From contig CAMCFN010000018.1 of NCBI GenBank assembly GCA_945874145.1, positions 1 through 64,000 on the forward strand: a DNA stretch of 64,000 nucleotides, read 5' to 3'. The position numbers were made by a program, and so were the translations under genes. Below the pieces are notes generated by a model, which was not told the origin of the DNA, made no database searches, and was given only the letters and a program-made list of their open reading frames with translations. Source of the stretch: Akkermansia muciniphila (lineage in GTDB: Bacteria; Verrucomicrobiota; Verrucomicrobiia; Limisphaerales; SXTU01). This document shows, in pieces, positions 45,141-52,816 of the stretch (position 1 is the stretch's first letter; every line of letters begins with the position of its first letter).

Positions 45141-45512
45141 TCAGAATCCGGGAGGAAAGAGTCTTGGCCGATAGTCAGCGGTGATGAGCTTGGGCGGTTG
45201 GCCATTTCCAAGCCAGATGAGCGTGCCGTTCGTCGTCTGGGCCAGCGTCCCCTCGTTGTAGAACTTGTGGACTTGAATCATGAGCTGGCAGCCGTGGTTT
45301 GTCCCACCAACGCTCACGAGATTCGTGCTCACCCAGACCTTGTAGCTGTCGCTGTGGTTTGTGACGGAGCCAGTTTTGGCTAGGTCATTATTGGCGAGCT
45401 TCAGGAGGGCACGAGCCTCGACGAGGCCGGCGAAGCGAAGGGAGCGCATATTGAGTTGGCCGTAAATCACTACGGCCAAAGCCAGAATCAAGATGGCTCC
45501 GACGGTTTTCAC
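45141..45512 (-). CDS. Small membrane-anchored hypothetical protein
   Basis: A 123-residue protein with an N-terminal hydrophobic anchor (VGAILILALAVVIYG). The start is a GTG at 45512 with GAGGAG just upstream and 10 bp after the YcfL-like gene; an ATG four bases earlier is followed at once by a stop codon. The rest includes VWVSTNLVSVGGTNHGCQLM and looks beta-rich. No family recognised. Its GC content looks lower than that of the neighbours. Confidence 0.6.
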   Translation of the reverse strand: MKTVGAILILALAVVIYGQLNMRSLRFAGLVEARALLKLANNDLAKTGSVTNHSDSYKVWVSTNLVSVGGTNHGCQLMIQVHKFYNEGTLAQTTNGTLIWLGNGQPPKLITADYRPRLFPPGF

Positions 45513-45522
45513 ATGACACTCC

Positions 45523-45933
45523 TCAATGCGCTTGCCGCACGCGGATGGTGAAGTTCTTGGCCATGCTGTTCATCGAGACGAACTCGACGGCTTCCTGCGC
45601 GCTCTCGGTGAGGATGAGGTTGGTCCACGGGGTTTCGTCGCCGGTGGCCACCATGTTCTCGTCCTTGAACACGCAGCTAATCTGCACCTGGATGCGGCGG
45701 GCCTCGCGGTTGCGCACGTTGGCGACGACGCGCAGGCGGCCGTCTTCCAAGGTCTGCTTCTGGATGCCGGAGCTGGTCACGGAGCGCTGGACCTGGGCGT
45801 CCATGAGGGCGAAGGGCGCTTTGTTTTCGAGGTCGTAGCGCTGGGCGTTGCGGGCTTCATAAGCGCCGCCGGATTGGCAGCCGGTGAGGGCGAACGTCGC
45901 CGCGAGGAGTGACAGGGTGAGGATGGTTTTCAT
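45523..45933 (-). CDS. YcfL-like (DUF1425) outer-membrane lipoprotein
   Basis: A 136-residue lipoprotein. The ATG at 45933 gives MKTILTLSLLAATFALTGCQ, a lipobox with Cys19. The mature part has LRVVANVRNREARRIQVQIS and PWTNLILTESAQEAVEFVSM, characteristic of YcfL/DUF1425. In gamma-proteobacteria YcfL is encoded next to lpoB, the activator of PBP1b, and an LpoB-like gene lies 1.4 kb upstream here. The frame continues upstream of 45933 only through repeat R4. Confidence 0.8.
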   Translation of the reverse strand: MKTILTLSLLAATFALTGCQSGGAYEARNAQRYDLENKAPFALMDAQVQRSVTSSGIQKQTLEDGRLRVVANVRNREARRIQVQISCVFKDENMVATGDETPWTNLILTESAQEAVEFVSMNSMAKNFTIRVRQAH

Positions 45934-45954
45934 TGGTTTGCTTTGTGATTTAGT

Positions 45955-46017
45955 CGCGAAAGGGCGCAGAGAGCACAAAGAGGGATTTCCCTTCTGCGTT
46001 CTTTGCGTTCTTTCGCG
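45955..46017. repeat. Dispersed repeat R4 between lipoprotein genes
   Basis: The left arm 45955-45985 (CGCGAAAGGGCGCAGAGAGC..) and the right arm 45988-46017 (..GCGTTCTTTCGCG) form an imperfect inverted repeat with almost no loop. The element lies in the 98-bp gap between the COG3014-like gene stop (46032) and the YcfL-like start (45933), within an otherwise tight gene run. Confidence 0.75.
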
Positions 46018-46031
46018 GCAAAAGTTCATGG

Positions 46032-47255
46032 CTAGTGGTCGGAGAGAAAGACGACGGTGTCGCGGCCCGGTTGCACGGTGAAGGTGGCGGTCTTCACGCG
46101 GTGCGGGGTGCCGGCGGCGTTGAGGAACTCGACGGTGGCGATGTGCTGGCCGGGCGGGAGTTCGGCGGCGGCGAAGCTGAGGTGGCCGGGGAGGTTCTCC
46201 CAGCAGCGCGTGTCGGCAGTCGGGTTGGTCGCGCCAGAGATGAGCTTGCTGGCGAGGCCGAAGAGCAGCAGTCCCGCGCCGATTTCGTCGCCGGCGTTGT
46301 GCCGCCGCTGTTGTGTGCTGGCCAGCACGGCCCCGCTGATAATCGCTGCGTCGCCGACTGAATTTGCACCGGACTTGAACTGCGCCTTGCCGGCGAGGAT
46401 GTGGTCCATCACGCGCCCGCCGCGCGTGGTGGCTTGGAAGTAGAGGTCGTCGTAGGCGGGGGCGGGGAGCGCTTGGCCGGCGACTTTGACGACGGCGGAT
46501 TTCGCGCTCGAACTACCTGCGCGGAAGCGGAGCTGCTCGCGGAACTGGCCGCTGGCGTATTTGAGCGGGCCGTTGCCGAACTCGACGAAGAAAAGGACGT
46601 TCGCGCGCGGGGCGTAGGGCGGGAGCGGCGTGCTGCGCGTGTGGCTCTGCGCGCGGGCGAGTGCGTCGGAGCCGTCGGCAGCGAGCTTCACGGAGGCGAG
46701 GCCGTCGAGGTAATCGAGCAGCGTCCAGTCGCCGGCGTAGGTCTTGTTCTCGGCGTCGCTGTCGAGGAGCTGGCCGGTGCGGAAGCAGGCACGGGCGTTG
46801 TCCGGCTCGCCGTCCATCCAGTAGAGGATGCCGCGATAGAAGTAGGCCATCACGCGCTCGTAAGGCTCGCCGATGAAGTTCTTCTTGGCCTCCTCGTTGA
46901 AGAGGCGGCGGGCGCTGGAGGCGGCTTTGTCGGGACCGTAAATACCGCCGAGGCGGGCAAGGGCGTCCTCAAGCTCGACCTTGGCCTGGTCGAAGCGGCC
47001 CGCGCGCATGGCGAGCGCGGCGTTGCGGTAGCTCCAGAGGACTTGGTCGCGGCGGGAGGCTTGGGGAGCGGAGCCGGTGGCGGAAGCAGCGTTGGAGGCT
47101 GGGCCTTCGGAGTAGGTGGCGCAGCCGGTGGAGAAAACCAGCATCACGGCTGGTAGCCACATTGCCAGCGGAGCGCGGGCCTTAGACTGCTTCAGCGTGG
47201 AATTCCCCAAGGGCAGAACCTCGCCGTTGCGCTGAGTTGGAAGCACTTTGGACAT
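46032..47255 (-). CDS. COG3014-like tetratricopeptide lipoprotein
   Basis: A protein of up to 407 residues. The lipobox VMLVFSTGCATYSEG lies at about residues 37-51, so the mature protein is a lipoprotein whichever start is used (47255, or the ATG at 47162 that lacks basic residues). TPR-like helices follow (SYRNAALAMRAGRFDQAKVE, ERVMAYFYRGILYWMDGEPD NARACFRT). The C-terminal half is beta-rich, with SGQFREQLRFRAG and FTVQPGRDTVVFLSDH. COG3014 genes are often next to YcfL and LpoB genes, as here. Role probably in outer-membrane or peptidoglycan maintenance. Confidence 0.78.
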   Translation of the reverse strand: MSKVLPTQRNGEVLPLGNSTLKQSKARAPLAMWLPAVMLVFSTGCATYSEGPASNAASATGSAPQASRRDQVLWSYRNAALAMRAGRFDQAKVELEDALARLGGIYGPDKAASSARRLFNEEAKKNFIGEPYERVMAYFYRGILYWMDGEPDNARACFRTGQLLDSDAENKTYAGDWTLLDYLDGLASVKLAADGSDALARAQSHTRSTPLPPYAPRANVLFFVEFGNGPLKYASGQFREQLRFRAGSSSAKSAVVKVAGQALPAPAYDDLYFQATTRGGRVMDHILAGKAQFKSGANSVGDAAIISGAVLASTQQRRHNAGDEIGAGLLLFGLASKLISGATNPTADTRCWENLPGHLSFAAAELPPGQHIATVEFLNAAGTPHRVKTATFTVQPGRDTVVFLSDH

Positions 47256-47267
47256 ACGGATGTTGAA

Positions 47268-47283
47268 GCGGACTGAAGTCCGC
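47268..47283. repeat. Dispersed repeat R6 hairpin
   Basis: GCGGACT-GA-AGTCCGC is a perfect 7-bp palindrome in the 39-bp gap between the LpoB-like gene stop (47295) and the COG3014-like start (47255). A related hairpin (GCGGACA...TGTCCGC) is at 58113-58130. Confidence 0.6.
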
Positions 47284-47294
47284 GCTCCGTTGGC

Positions 47295-47927
47295 TTACCG
47301 ATACACCGCGTCTTCCAGCCCTTGCTTCTTAATCTCCTCGAAGCCTTCCCAGATGATGTCGCTGGTGCGCGCGTCAATGAGCTGGAAGGTATAGAGGATG
47401 TAGTCGCTCACGCCCTTCGAGGTGCGGGTGGTGAGGCTGGAGAGCTTGCCGGTGAGGAAAAAGTCCGCGCCCTTGAACTCCACTACGTTCGGGTCGGCGC
47501 CGCTGGTTACCTGGCCGGAGCGCTTGAGATCGCGTTCGCGTTCGAGGGCGGTCATGCGGTCGCGGGCGAGGAAGATGACTTTGCCGGACGCCTGCGAGTT
47601 GAGCTGCGCGCGGATGCGGGTGAGAAAGATGTCCTTGTTGATGGGGAAGCGGGTCTCGTTGACCACCGGGTCGAGGACAACCCGCGGGGTGCCTTGCGCG
47701 CGGGTGACCTGCGGGACGCCAATGATGCCACGCGCCATCTTGTCGGCGACGCGCACGAGGTCTTGCGACTCGACGCCCGTGCCGGCGACGAAGCCGCGTT
47801 CGTCGGCCTTCATCTCGGTGACGGAGACGCCGCGGGGGTTTTGGACGCCGCTGGCGCAACCAGCCAGCAGGCCGGCGACGAGGGCGAGACTCAGGGACAC
47901 ACTCCAACGGGGGAAGTTCATATTCAT
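47295..47927 (-). CDS. LpoB-like penicillin-binding-protein activator lipoprotein
   Basis: A 210-residue lipoprotein. Adjacent ATGs at 47927 and 47921 both give a signal peptide ending LALVAGLLAGCAS, a lipobox. The mature part matches the COG3417/LpoB type: VADKMARGIIGVPQVTRAQG, VVLDPVVNETRFPINKDIFL, and VSDYILYTFQLIDARTSDII WEGFEEIKKQG. LpoB in E. coli crosses the periplasm to activate PBP1b. Here a neighbouring YcfL-like and COG3014-like gene supports an outer-membrane role, though the precise function in this organism is inferred. Confidence 0.82.
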   Translation of the reverse strand: MNMNFPRWSVSLSLALVAGLLAGCASGVQNPRGVSVTEMKADERGFVAGTGVESQDLVRVADKMARGIIGVPQVTRAQGTPRVVLDPVVNETRFPINKDIFLTRIRAQLNSQASGKVIFLARDRMTALERERDLKRSGQVTSGADPNVVEFKGADFFLTGKLSSLTTRTSKGVSDYILYTFQLIDARTSDIIWEGFEEIKKQGLEDAVYR

Positions 47928-47979
47928 AAGCGGGTGAATGTTGGGCGGATTCCTCCGCCGAAGCAATAGGGGTGAACGC

Positions 47980-48648
47980 CTAGCGGCCGAACATTGAGTT
48001 CGCGCTGCCCATCTGACCGCCACCGCCGTAGTAGTTGTTGATGATGACGGTCTGGGCTTGGATGGGCGCAGTGCCCGTAGTCGCCGCAGGCGCAACGTAG
48101 CCGCTCGCGATGGGAGTAGTCACGAAAGCGGGTTCTGCCACCACGGTCCGGACAAACGCGGGGTGCTGGTGATGATGTCGGAAGGGCGCTGAACCATAGG
48201 CAACCGGTGCGTGGTAGTAGTTCGCCTGACGATGCAAACTCTGGTCGGCGATATGGCCTAGCACTAGGCCCGAGGCCGCTCCGATGGCGACGCCTTCCGC
48301 CGTCCGACGCCCGTTGTTGTGCCCAATCACGCCGCCCGTGATGCCGCCCAGCACCGCGCCGGTCGTGGAATAACGGTATTGGTTGCCGCCGTAAAACGCC
48401 GGTTCCGACGAGTATGCGGGCTGGTAGCCGGCTTGGCGCCTGTAGTCATTCGAAAGCGCGCCGAGCAGCAGGCCCGCGCCCGCGCCGATGCCGATGCCTT
48501 CGGCGGTCTTGCGGCCGCTGTTGTGACCGATAACCCCGCCGAGGATGCCGCCCACGACCGCCGAGCCGAGGTTGTCGCGGCTGAAGAGCTGGGCTTGGGA
48601 GGGCAGGGTGGTGGCCAAGGATAGACCGAGTATCAGAAGCGTTTTCAT
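47980..48648 (-). CDS. Secreted protein with two glycine-zipper domains
   Basis: A 222-residue exported protein with signal peptide MKTLLILGLSLATTLPSQAQ. Two almost identical glycine-zipper blocks occur at about residues 29-67 (VVGGILGGVIGHNSGRKTAE) and 96-134 (VLGGITGGVIGHNNGRRTAE). They suggest a tandem duplication giving a membrane-inserting or oligomerising hairpin. A Tyr/His-rich linker and an INNYYGGGGQ tail follow. It is the promoter-proximal gene of the envelope run, 52 bp before the LpoB-like gene. Confidence 0.78.
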   Translation of the reverse strand: MKTLLILGLSLATTLPSQAQLFSRDNLGSAVVGGILGGVIGHNSGRKTAEGIGIGAGAGLLLGALSNDYRRQAGYQPAYSSEPAFYGGNQYRYSTTGAVLGGITGGVIGHNNGRRTAEGVAIGAASGLVLGHIADQSLHRQANYYHAPVAYGSAPFRHHHQHPAFVRTVVAEPAFVTTPIASGYVAPAATTGTAPIQAQTVIINNYYGGGGQMGSANSMFGR

Positions 48649-48771
48649 GTTCGTGTCTTTCGTTTCGACTCCGACGTTCCCGTCGTATTCGTGTGTATAC
48701 GTATCATCGGCCCATGGGGAGGGGAAATCAAATGACTTGATACGAGCATCGGGAAAAACCGATGGACGATT

Positions 48772-49182
48772 TCAGAGCCTTGCAACCGGCAGTTCTAGCA
48801 GCGGCTTTTTCCAAATCGGCACGACACGTTTCATCTCATCAATGAGCCACTGGCAGGCGGCAAAGGCTTCGCTCCGGTGCGGTGCGACGATTTCTACCCA
48901 AAGCGAGGCTTCGCCCGCCTTCACCACTCCGATGCGGTGGACGAGGCGGACGGAAGCAATGGGCCAGCGGCGCTCCAATTCGTCGAACAGTCGGTGAAAC
49001 TGGTGTTCAGCCATGGGACGGAAACACTCGTATTCCAAGGCAGAAATGGATTGGGCGGCCTCGCTCCCACGCACGATGCCGCTGAAATATCCCGCTGCGC
49101 CCATCGTTGTGGAACTGGCACGGGCGGCGACGAGGGCGGCTTCGTCAATCGGGGCAGGGGAGATGGTGAGGGAGCGGTGCAA
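48772..49182 (-). CDS. moaE: Molybdopterin synthase catalytic subunit MoaE
   Basis: A 136-residue MoaE. The family core GAAGYFSGIVRGSEAAQSIS, then LEYECFRPMAEHQFHRLFDE, VRLVHRIGVVKAGEASLWVE and the C-terminal VVPIWKK with the conserved lysines are present. It transfers sulfur from MoaD to precursor Z in molybdenum cofactor synthesis. The start is a TTG at 49182; the 36-bp gap from moaD is taken up by a repeat R5 arm. Confidence 0.9.
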   Translation of the reverse strand: MHRSLTISPAPIDEAALVAARASSTTMGAAGYFSGIVRGSEAAQSISALEYECFRPMAEHQFHRLFDELERRWPIASVRLVHRIGVVKAGEASLWVEIVAPHRSEAFAACQWLIDEMKRVVPIWKKPLLELPVARL

Positions 49183-49183
49183 G

Positions 49184-49214
49184 CGGTCAGTAACCAGTGT
49201 TCAGTTTTCAGTGG
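49184..49214. repeat. Dispersed repeat R5, single arm
   Basis: CGGTCAGTAACCAGTGTTCAG followed by TTTTCAGTGG is related to the arm at 22861-22888. It occupies the 36-bp gap between the moaD stop and the moaE start. Confidence 0.5.
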
Positions 49215-49218
49215 GGAA

Positions 49219-49464
49219 TCAGCCGCCTTGCACGGGCGGGAACAGGCTGACTTCATCACCGGGCTTTAGCACATAGTCCCGGCCCTGATACTCCACGCCG
49301 ACGGCGATGAGCGTCGAGTTATGCATGGACACGAGCTTCGGAAAGCGGGCATGGAGGCGCTGAAGCAAGTCTGCAATGGTGGCTTCATCAACAAGTTCCT
49401 CAGTGGCCTGCGAGCAGCCCGTGAGCTCCCTGAAGTAGGACCAGAATTGGACTCGAATCTGCAT
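49219..49464 (-). CDS. moaD: Molybdopterin synthase sulfur carrier subunit MoaD
   Basis: An 81-residue ubiquitin-like protein ending in the Gly-Gly needed for thiocarboxylation. It has the family motif LLQRLHARFPKL and DEVSLFPPVQGG at the C-terminus. It is 36 bp upstream of moaE, so the two make molybdopterin synthase. No other moa, mog or mod gene is in the window. Confidence 0.9.
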   Translation of the reverse strand: MQIRVQFWSYFRELTGCSQATEELVDEATIADLLQRLHARFPKLVSMHNSTLIAVGVEYQGRDYVLKPGDEVSLFPPVQGG

Positions 49465-49492
49465 GCTCGATAGAAGCGTCGCGGCTCTTAGT

Positions 49493-50077
49493 TCAGTTTC
49501 GATACATTTCTGGCTTCAGCACACCGACAAAGGGCAGGTTGCGGTAGCGCTCCGCATAGTCCAAGCCATAGCCGACGACGAAGAGGTCGGGAATCTCGAA
49601 GCCCACGTAGTCAGCCTGCACGGCTTCGACGCGGCGGGCGGCTTTGTCCAGCAGCACACAGGTCCTGATTTGGCGTGGACGGAGCTGCTGGAGTTTGGTC
49701 ATGACGGATTTGAGAGTCTTGCCGGTGTCGAGGATGTCGTCCACCAGCAGCACATCGCGGTCACGCACATCCAGCCGAAGTTCTTTGGTGTAAACCAGCT
49801 CACGGGAAACGGTGCCGCTGCCGTAGCTGGAAACCCCCATGAAATCGAGGCGCAGCGGCAAGTTCAGGCTGCGGATGAGATCCGCCAAAAACATCACCGT
49901 GCCATTCAGGAGAGAGACGACGACGAGGTCGCGCCCAGCAAAGTCGTGCTCAATCTGCTTAGCCATTTCCTGCACACGACGATGGAGTTGGCTGCGGCTG
50001 ATGAGCACACACTCAAGCTCCTTGCGCAGGCGAGGGGGAGCGCGGCGGACGAGCGTTGACGGCGCGGTGGACTTCAC
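49493..50077 (-). CDS. hpt: Hypoxanthine phosphoribosyltransferase
   Basis: A 194-residue purine salvage enzyme converting hypoxanthine (or guanine) and PRPP to the nucleotide. The PRPP-binding loop is VLLVDDILDTGKTL, preceded by FMGVSSYGSGTVS, the flexible loop; the C-terminal region has VVGYGLDYAERYRNLPFVGV. The start is a GTG inside the GTGA overlap with the stop of the upstream YfhO-like gene, so translation is coupled. An N-terminal basic extension of about 25 residues precedes the core. Confidence 0.92.
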   Translation of the reverse strand: MKSTAPSTLVRRAPPRLRKELECVLISRSQLHRRVQEMAKQIEHDFAGRDLVVVSLLNGTVMFLADLIRSLNLPLRLDFMGVSSYGSGTVSRELVYTKELRLDVRDRDVLLVDDILDTGKTLKSVMTKLQQLRPRQIRTCVLLDKAARRVEAVQADYVGFEIPDLFVVGYGLDYAERYRNLPFVGVLKPEMYRN

Positions 50078-52728
50078 GTTGAGGCGGTCTTGGCAGCGGC
50101 TGCCTTGGGTGGTGTGCCGCTGCCATTCCGGGTGAGGAGGACAACACCCAGCAGACAGAAGGCAATGCCACCGGCGGCTCCGGTCACGTAAAGGCCAGTG
50201 ATGGAAGGCTGGTATCGGAACTCCACGACGTGCTTGCCGGCGGGCACCTGCACGCCGCGCATGAGGTAATTGCAGCGGAGCAGGGTGCCAAGCTGGCCAT
50301 CCACGGTGACTTGCCAGTTGGGGGAGTGCTTGTCGTTGAGCAGCAAAACCGAGGGCGCGGTAGCGTTGGCTTCGAGCCGGATGTGCTTTGGTTCGTAGGA
50401 GAGGAATTTCACCTCCCCGGCATTCGTGGTGGGGCCACTGGAAGGAGGAAGCGTTGCGGAGACGATGACCGCGTCGTGCGGTTTGAAGGCGCTGTTGGTC
50501 AGCAGGCTCAGGACTTCGGCGTCATTGGTGGTGCTCAGCCATTGGGTGAAGAGCTTGGCCCGAGGCAAGGCCCCAGTGAATTCGATGAGGGCAAACTGAC
50601 CGGGAACATTTGTCGCCACCGTGATTTGGTCTGGACGGGTGGCTTGGGTGACTCCGGGCTTGGGCACCAGTTCAAATGGCGTATGGATGCGGAAGCGGTT
50701 TTGGCCCCGGTCGAGCTGGGCGGAGAGAGAGTTCAGAAAATTGGTGTCGTTCAGGCCGAAGATGAACCGGGTGTTGGTCAACTCCCAAAGGCGGGCAATC
50801 GTGTCGGCCCGACCAAGCAGCGCTTCCCGGTAGGACTTGTTCTCCGCCGTGGAACGCGGTTCCTGAGTGATGTCCAGACACTGGACGTTGTTGTAGAGAA
50901 ACAGGTGCTGGGTCCACTCCATCCCGTAAAGCTGCTGGAAGGCGGCGAAGCCTTTGCTGAGTTGGAACGGCAGGGACTGCACGCGGTGCTCGTGGGGCGC
51001 TTGCTTGAGCAGCTCAATGATGGGGTTAGTCGCGTATTTCTCGTGGTAGTTCCAGTAGATGATCCACGGGGTATTCGCCCGCGCCAAATCCACGACCACG
51101 AGCAATCCCAGCGTGAGCCCTGCCCAGCGGGCGCGTCGGCCAGACCAATAGCCGCTCATGAGCACCGCGACCGCACCCGCGGCGAGGGCGAGGAAAACCA
51201 CAAACCAGCCAACCTCGCCGATGCTATGCGAGGCAATGCGGCGGGCGGTGTCCTCGTCGAACGCCACTGATACCAAGTGTTTCTCCAGGTCCTTTCGCCC
51301 GGAACTGTAGAGGAGCAATCCCAAGACCCCGGCGGCCACGCAGCCGCCCGTGGCCCAGCCCCAGCCCCGCTCAAAACCGCGCACGCCCTGCCACCAGTGC
51401 GAGAGGTGCTCGATGAGCTTACGGTCACCGGCGACGGCGGGCTTGATAAACTGCCGCGCCAAGGCGTGCAGACCGTAGCCGAAGAGGATGACCAAGGCCA
51501 TGTGAAACGGGTGCATGAACTTGACCGGGTTCCGGATGGTCGAGGCGTAGGGCAGCGAGTAAAACAACTTGTAGAAGGGCGCGTGTTTGCCGAAAGCGAA
51601 CAGGAGAGAAATCAAGGCTACGCCGGCCCAGAACCACACGATGCGCCGCTCCATTTCCGTGAAGGCCCCACCTTGCTTGCGGCACGCTTGGGCCAGCGCC
51701 CAGGCGGCCACGAGCACCACGAGCATGCCTGCGTATTCGCCGGAGCCGGAGTGGCGCGGGGTGCCTTGCTTGTGCTGCTCCCAGCCCGGGGTGCGCCCCA
51801 CGGTGCCCCAATAGGCGCCGCCGTCGGACGTGTCCATGCGATACCCAAACAACCCCGGGATCAGCACGCGCAGCACCTCGACTTTGGGCAGGCTCCATAT
51901 CGTCGCCTCCACGTAACGTCGTTCGCGGGTTTCCTTGTCCTGCCCCATGCCTACAATGCCCTTGACCTGCGTGTTGATGAGCGTGCCGAGCGTGTAAGTG
52001 GCGATGAAGCCTGCGCACATGGCCACCACGGCAACGCGCCCCAGCCCCTGGGCCAAGCGAACTCTTGGTGAGCCTTGGCCAGTCACCCACGCTAGAAACA
52101 CGGCGAAGGCCGCTACGACGAGACTGAAAATCGCCCCGGTGTCGAAGCCCTCCATTACGCCCAATCCAGTGGCGAAGCCCGCGAGCCCAACCAACATCCA
52201 GCTGCGCCTCCGGGTCGCCGCCAGCAAGGCTGCGAGCGCGAGGAAAATTGCCGCCGTGCCCATCACCCAAATGGACAAGCCCCACGCCGCCACGGAGAAA
52301 CGGTCCCCATTCAGCCCCGCCGCCAAGGCTCCGACGGTGCAAACCCAGGGCGGAAAGCCACATTGGCGAAAGAAAACCCAGGCCGAACAACCCAGCAGGA
52401 GCAGCGACAACGGAACAATGAGCTTGGCGAACGTAACCGGACTCAAGAACAAGGTGATGAGATTAGACAAGTTTGGCGCGGAGACGACGCCCTCGTTGCC
52501 CACCCAGTTGAGGTCCAACCACACGCCGAGCATGGCCTCGGGCATCCGGCCGCAGGCGGCGGCGACTGCGCCCAGCGGGCCGTCATTGGCGAAGACGATG
52601 TATCCCGGTTGGAAACTCTGGGCAAACAAGAGCGCCAGCACGCCTGCCAGCGATGCCAGCAGCGCCAGAAAAGCGGCGCGTCCGTTGGTTGCCGCTGGCG
52701 CAGCCTGAGGAGGGATCGGGTTCGACAT
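50074..52728 (-). CDS. YfhO-like polytopic membrane protein
   Basis: An 884-residue protein. I chose the ATG at 52728 (MSNPIPPQAAPAATNGRAAF, then a hydrophobic helix LALLASLAGVLALLFAQSF); the longer frame is basic non-family sequence. There are about ten helices in the first 560 residues and one near the C-terminus, with large extracytoplasmic loops. A C-terminal segment IRLEANATAPSVLLLNDKHS with YQPSITGLYVTG resembles YfhO, thought to act in glycosylation or lipoteichoic-acid modification. Its stop overlaps hpt by 4 bp. Precise role here unknown. Confidence 0.8.
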   Translation of the reverse strand: MSNPIPPQAAPAATNGRAAFLALLASLAGVLALLFAQSFQPGYIVFANDGPLGAVAAACGRMPEAMLGVWLDLNWVGNEGVVSAPNLSNLITLFLSPVTFAKLIVPLSLLLLGCSAWVFFRQCGFPPWVCTVGALAAGLNGDRFSVAAWGLSIWVMGTAAIFLALAALLAATRRRSWMLVGLAGFATGLGVMEGFDTGAIFSLVVAAFAVFLAWVTGQGSPRVRLAQGLGRVAVVAMCAGFIATYTLGTLINTQVKGIVGMGQDKETRERRYVEATIWSLPKVEVLRVLIPGLFGYRMDTSDGGAYWGTVGRTPGWEQHKQGTPRHSGSGEYAGMLVVLVAAWALAQACRKQGGAFTEMERRIVWFWAGVALISLLFAFGKHAPFYKLFYSLPYASTIRNPVKFMHPFHMALVILFGYGLHALARQFIKPAVAGDRKLIEHLSHWWQGVRGFERGWGWATGGCVAAGVLGLLLYSSGRKDLEKHLVSVAFDEDTARRIASHSIGEVGWFVVFLALAAGAVAVLMSGYWSGRRARWAGLTLGLLVVVDLARANTPWIIYWNYHEKYATNPIIELLKQAPHEHRVQSLPFQLSKGFAAFQQLYGMEWTQHLFLYNNVQCLDITQEPRSTAENKSYREALLGRADTIARLWELTNTRFIFGLNDTNFLNSLSAQLDRGQNRFRIHTPFELVPKPGVTQATRPDQITVATNVPGQFALIEFTGALPRAKLFTQWLSTTNDAEVLSLLTNSAFKPHDAVIVSATLPPSSGPTTNAGEVKFLSYEPKHIRLEANATAPSVLLLNDKHSPNWQVTVDGQLGTLLRCNYLMRGVQVPAGKHVVEFRYQPSITGLYVTGAAGGIAFCLLGVVLLTRNGSGTPPKAAAAKTAST

Positions 52729-52816
52729 AGACAATCCAGTTGGCCAAGCCGCCAACCGTGGGCGGGACGGTAGCGAAAGTGACTCCGCTTCCAAGCGGAA
52801 TCTCCGCTTGTTCGCG

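Noticed and set aside
48747-48764. CATCGG-GAAAAA-CCGATG as a terminator near moaE
   Set aside because: The stem is only 6 bp and the A-run is in the loop, not after the stem, so it does not have terminator structure.
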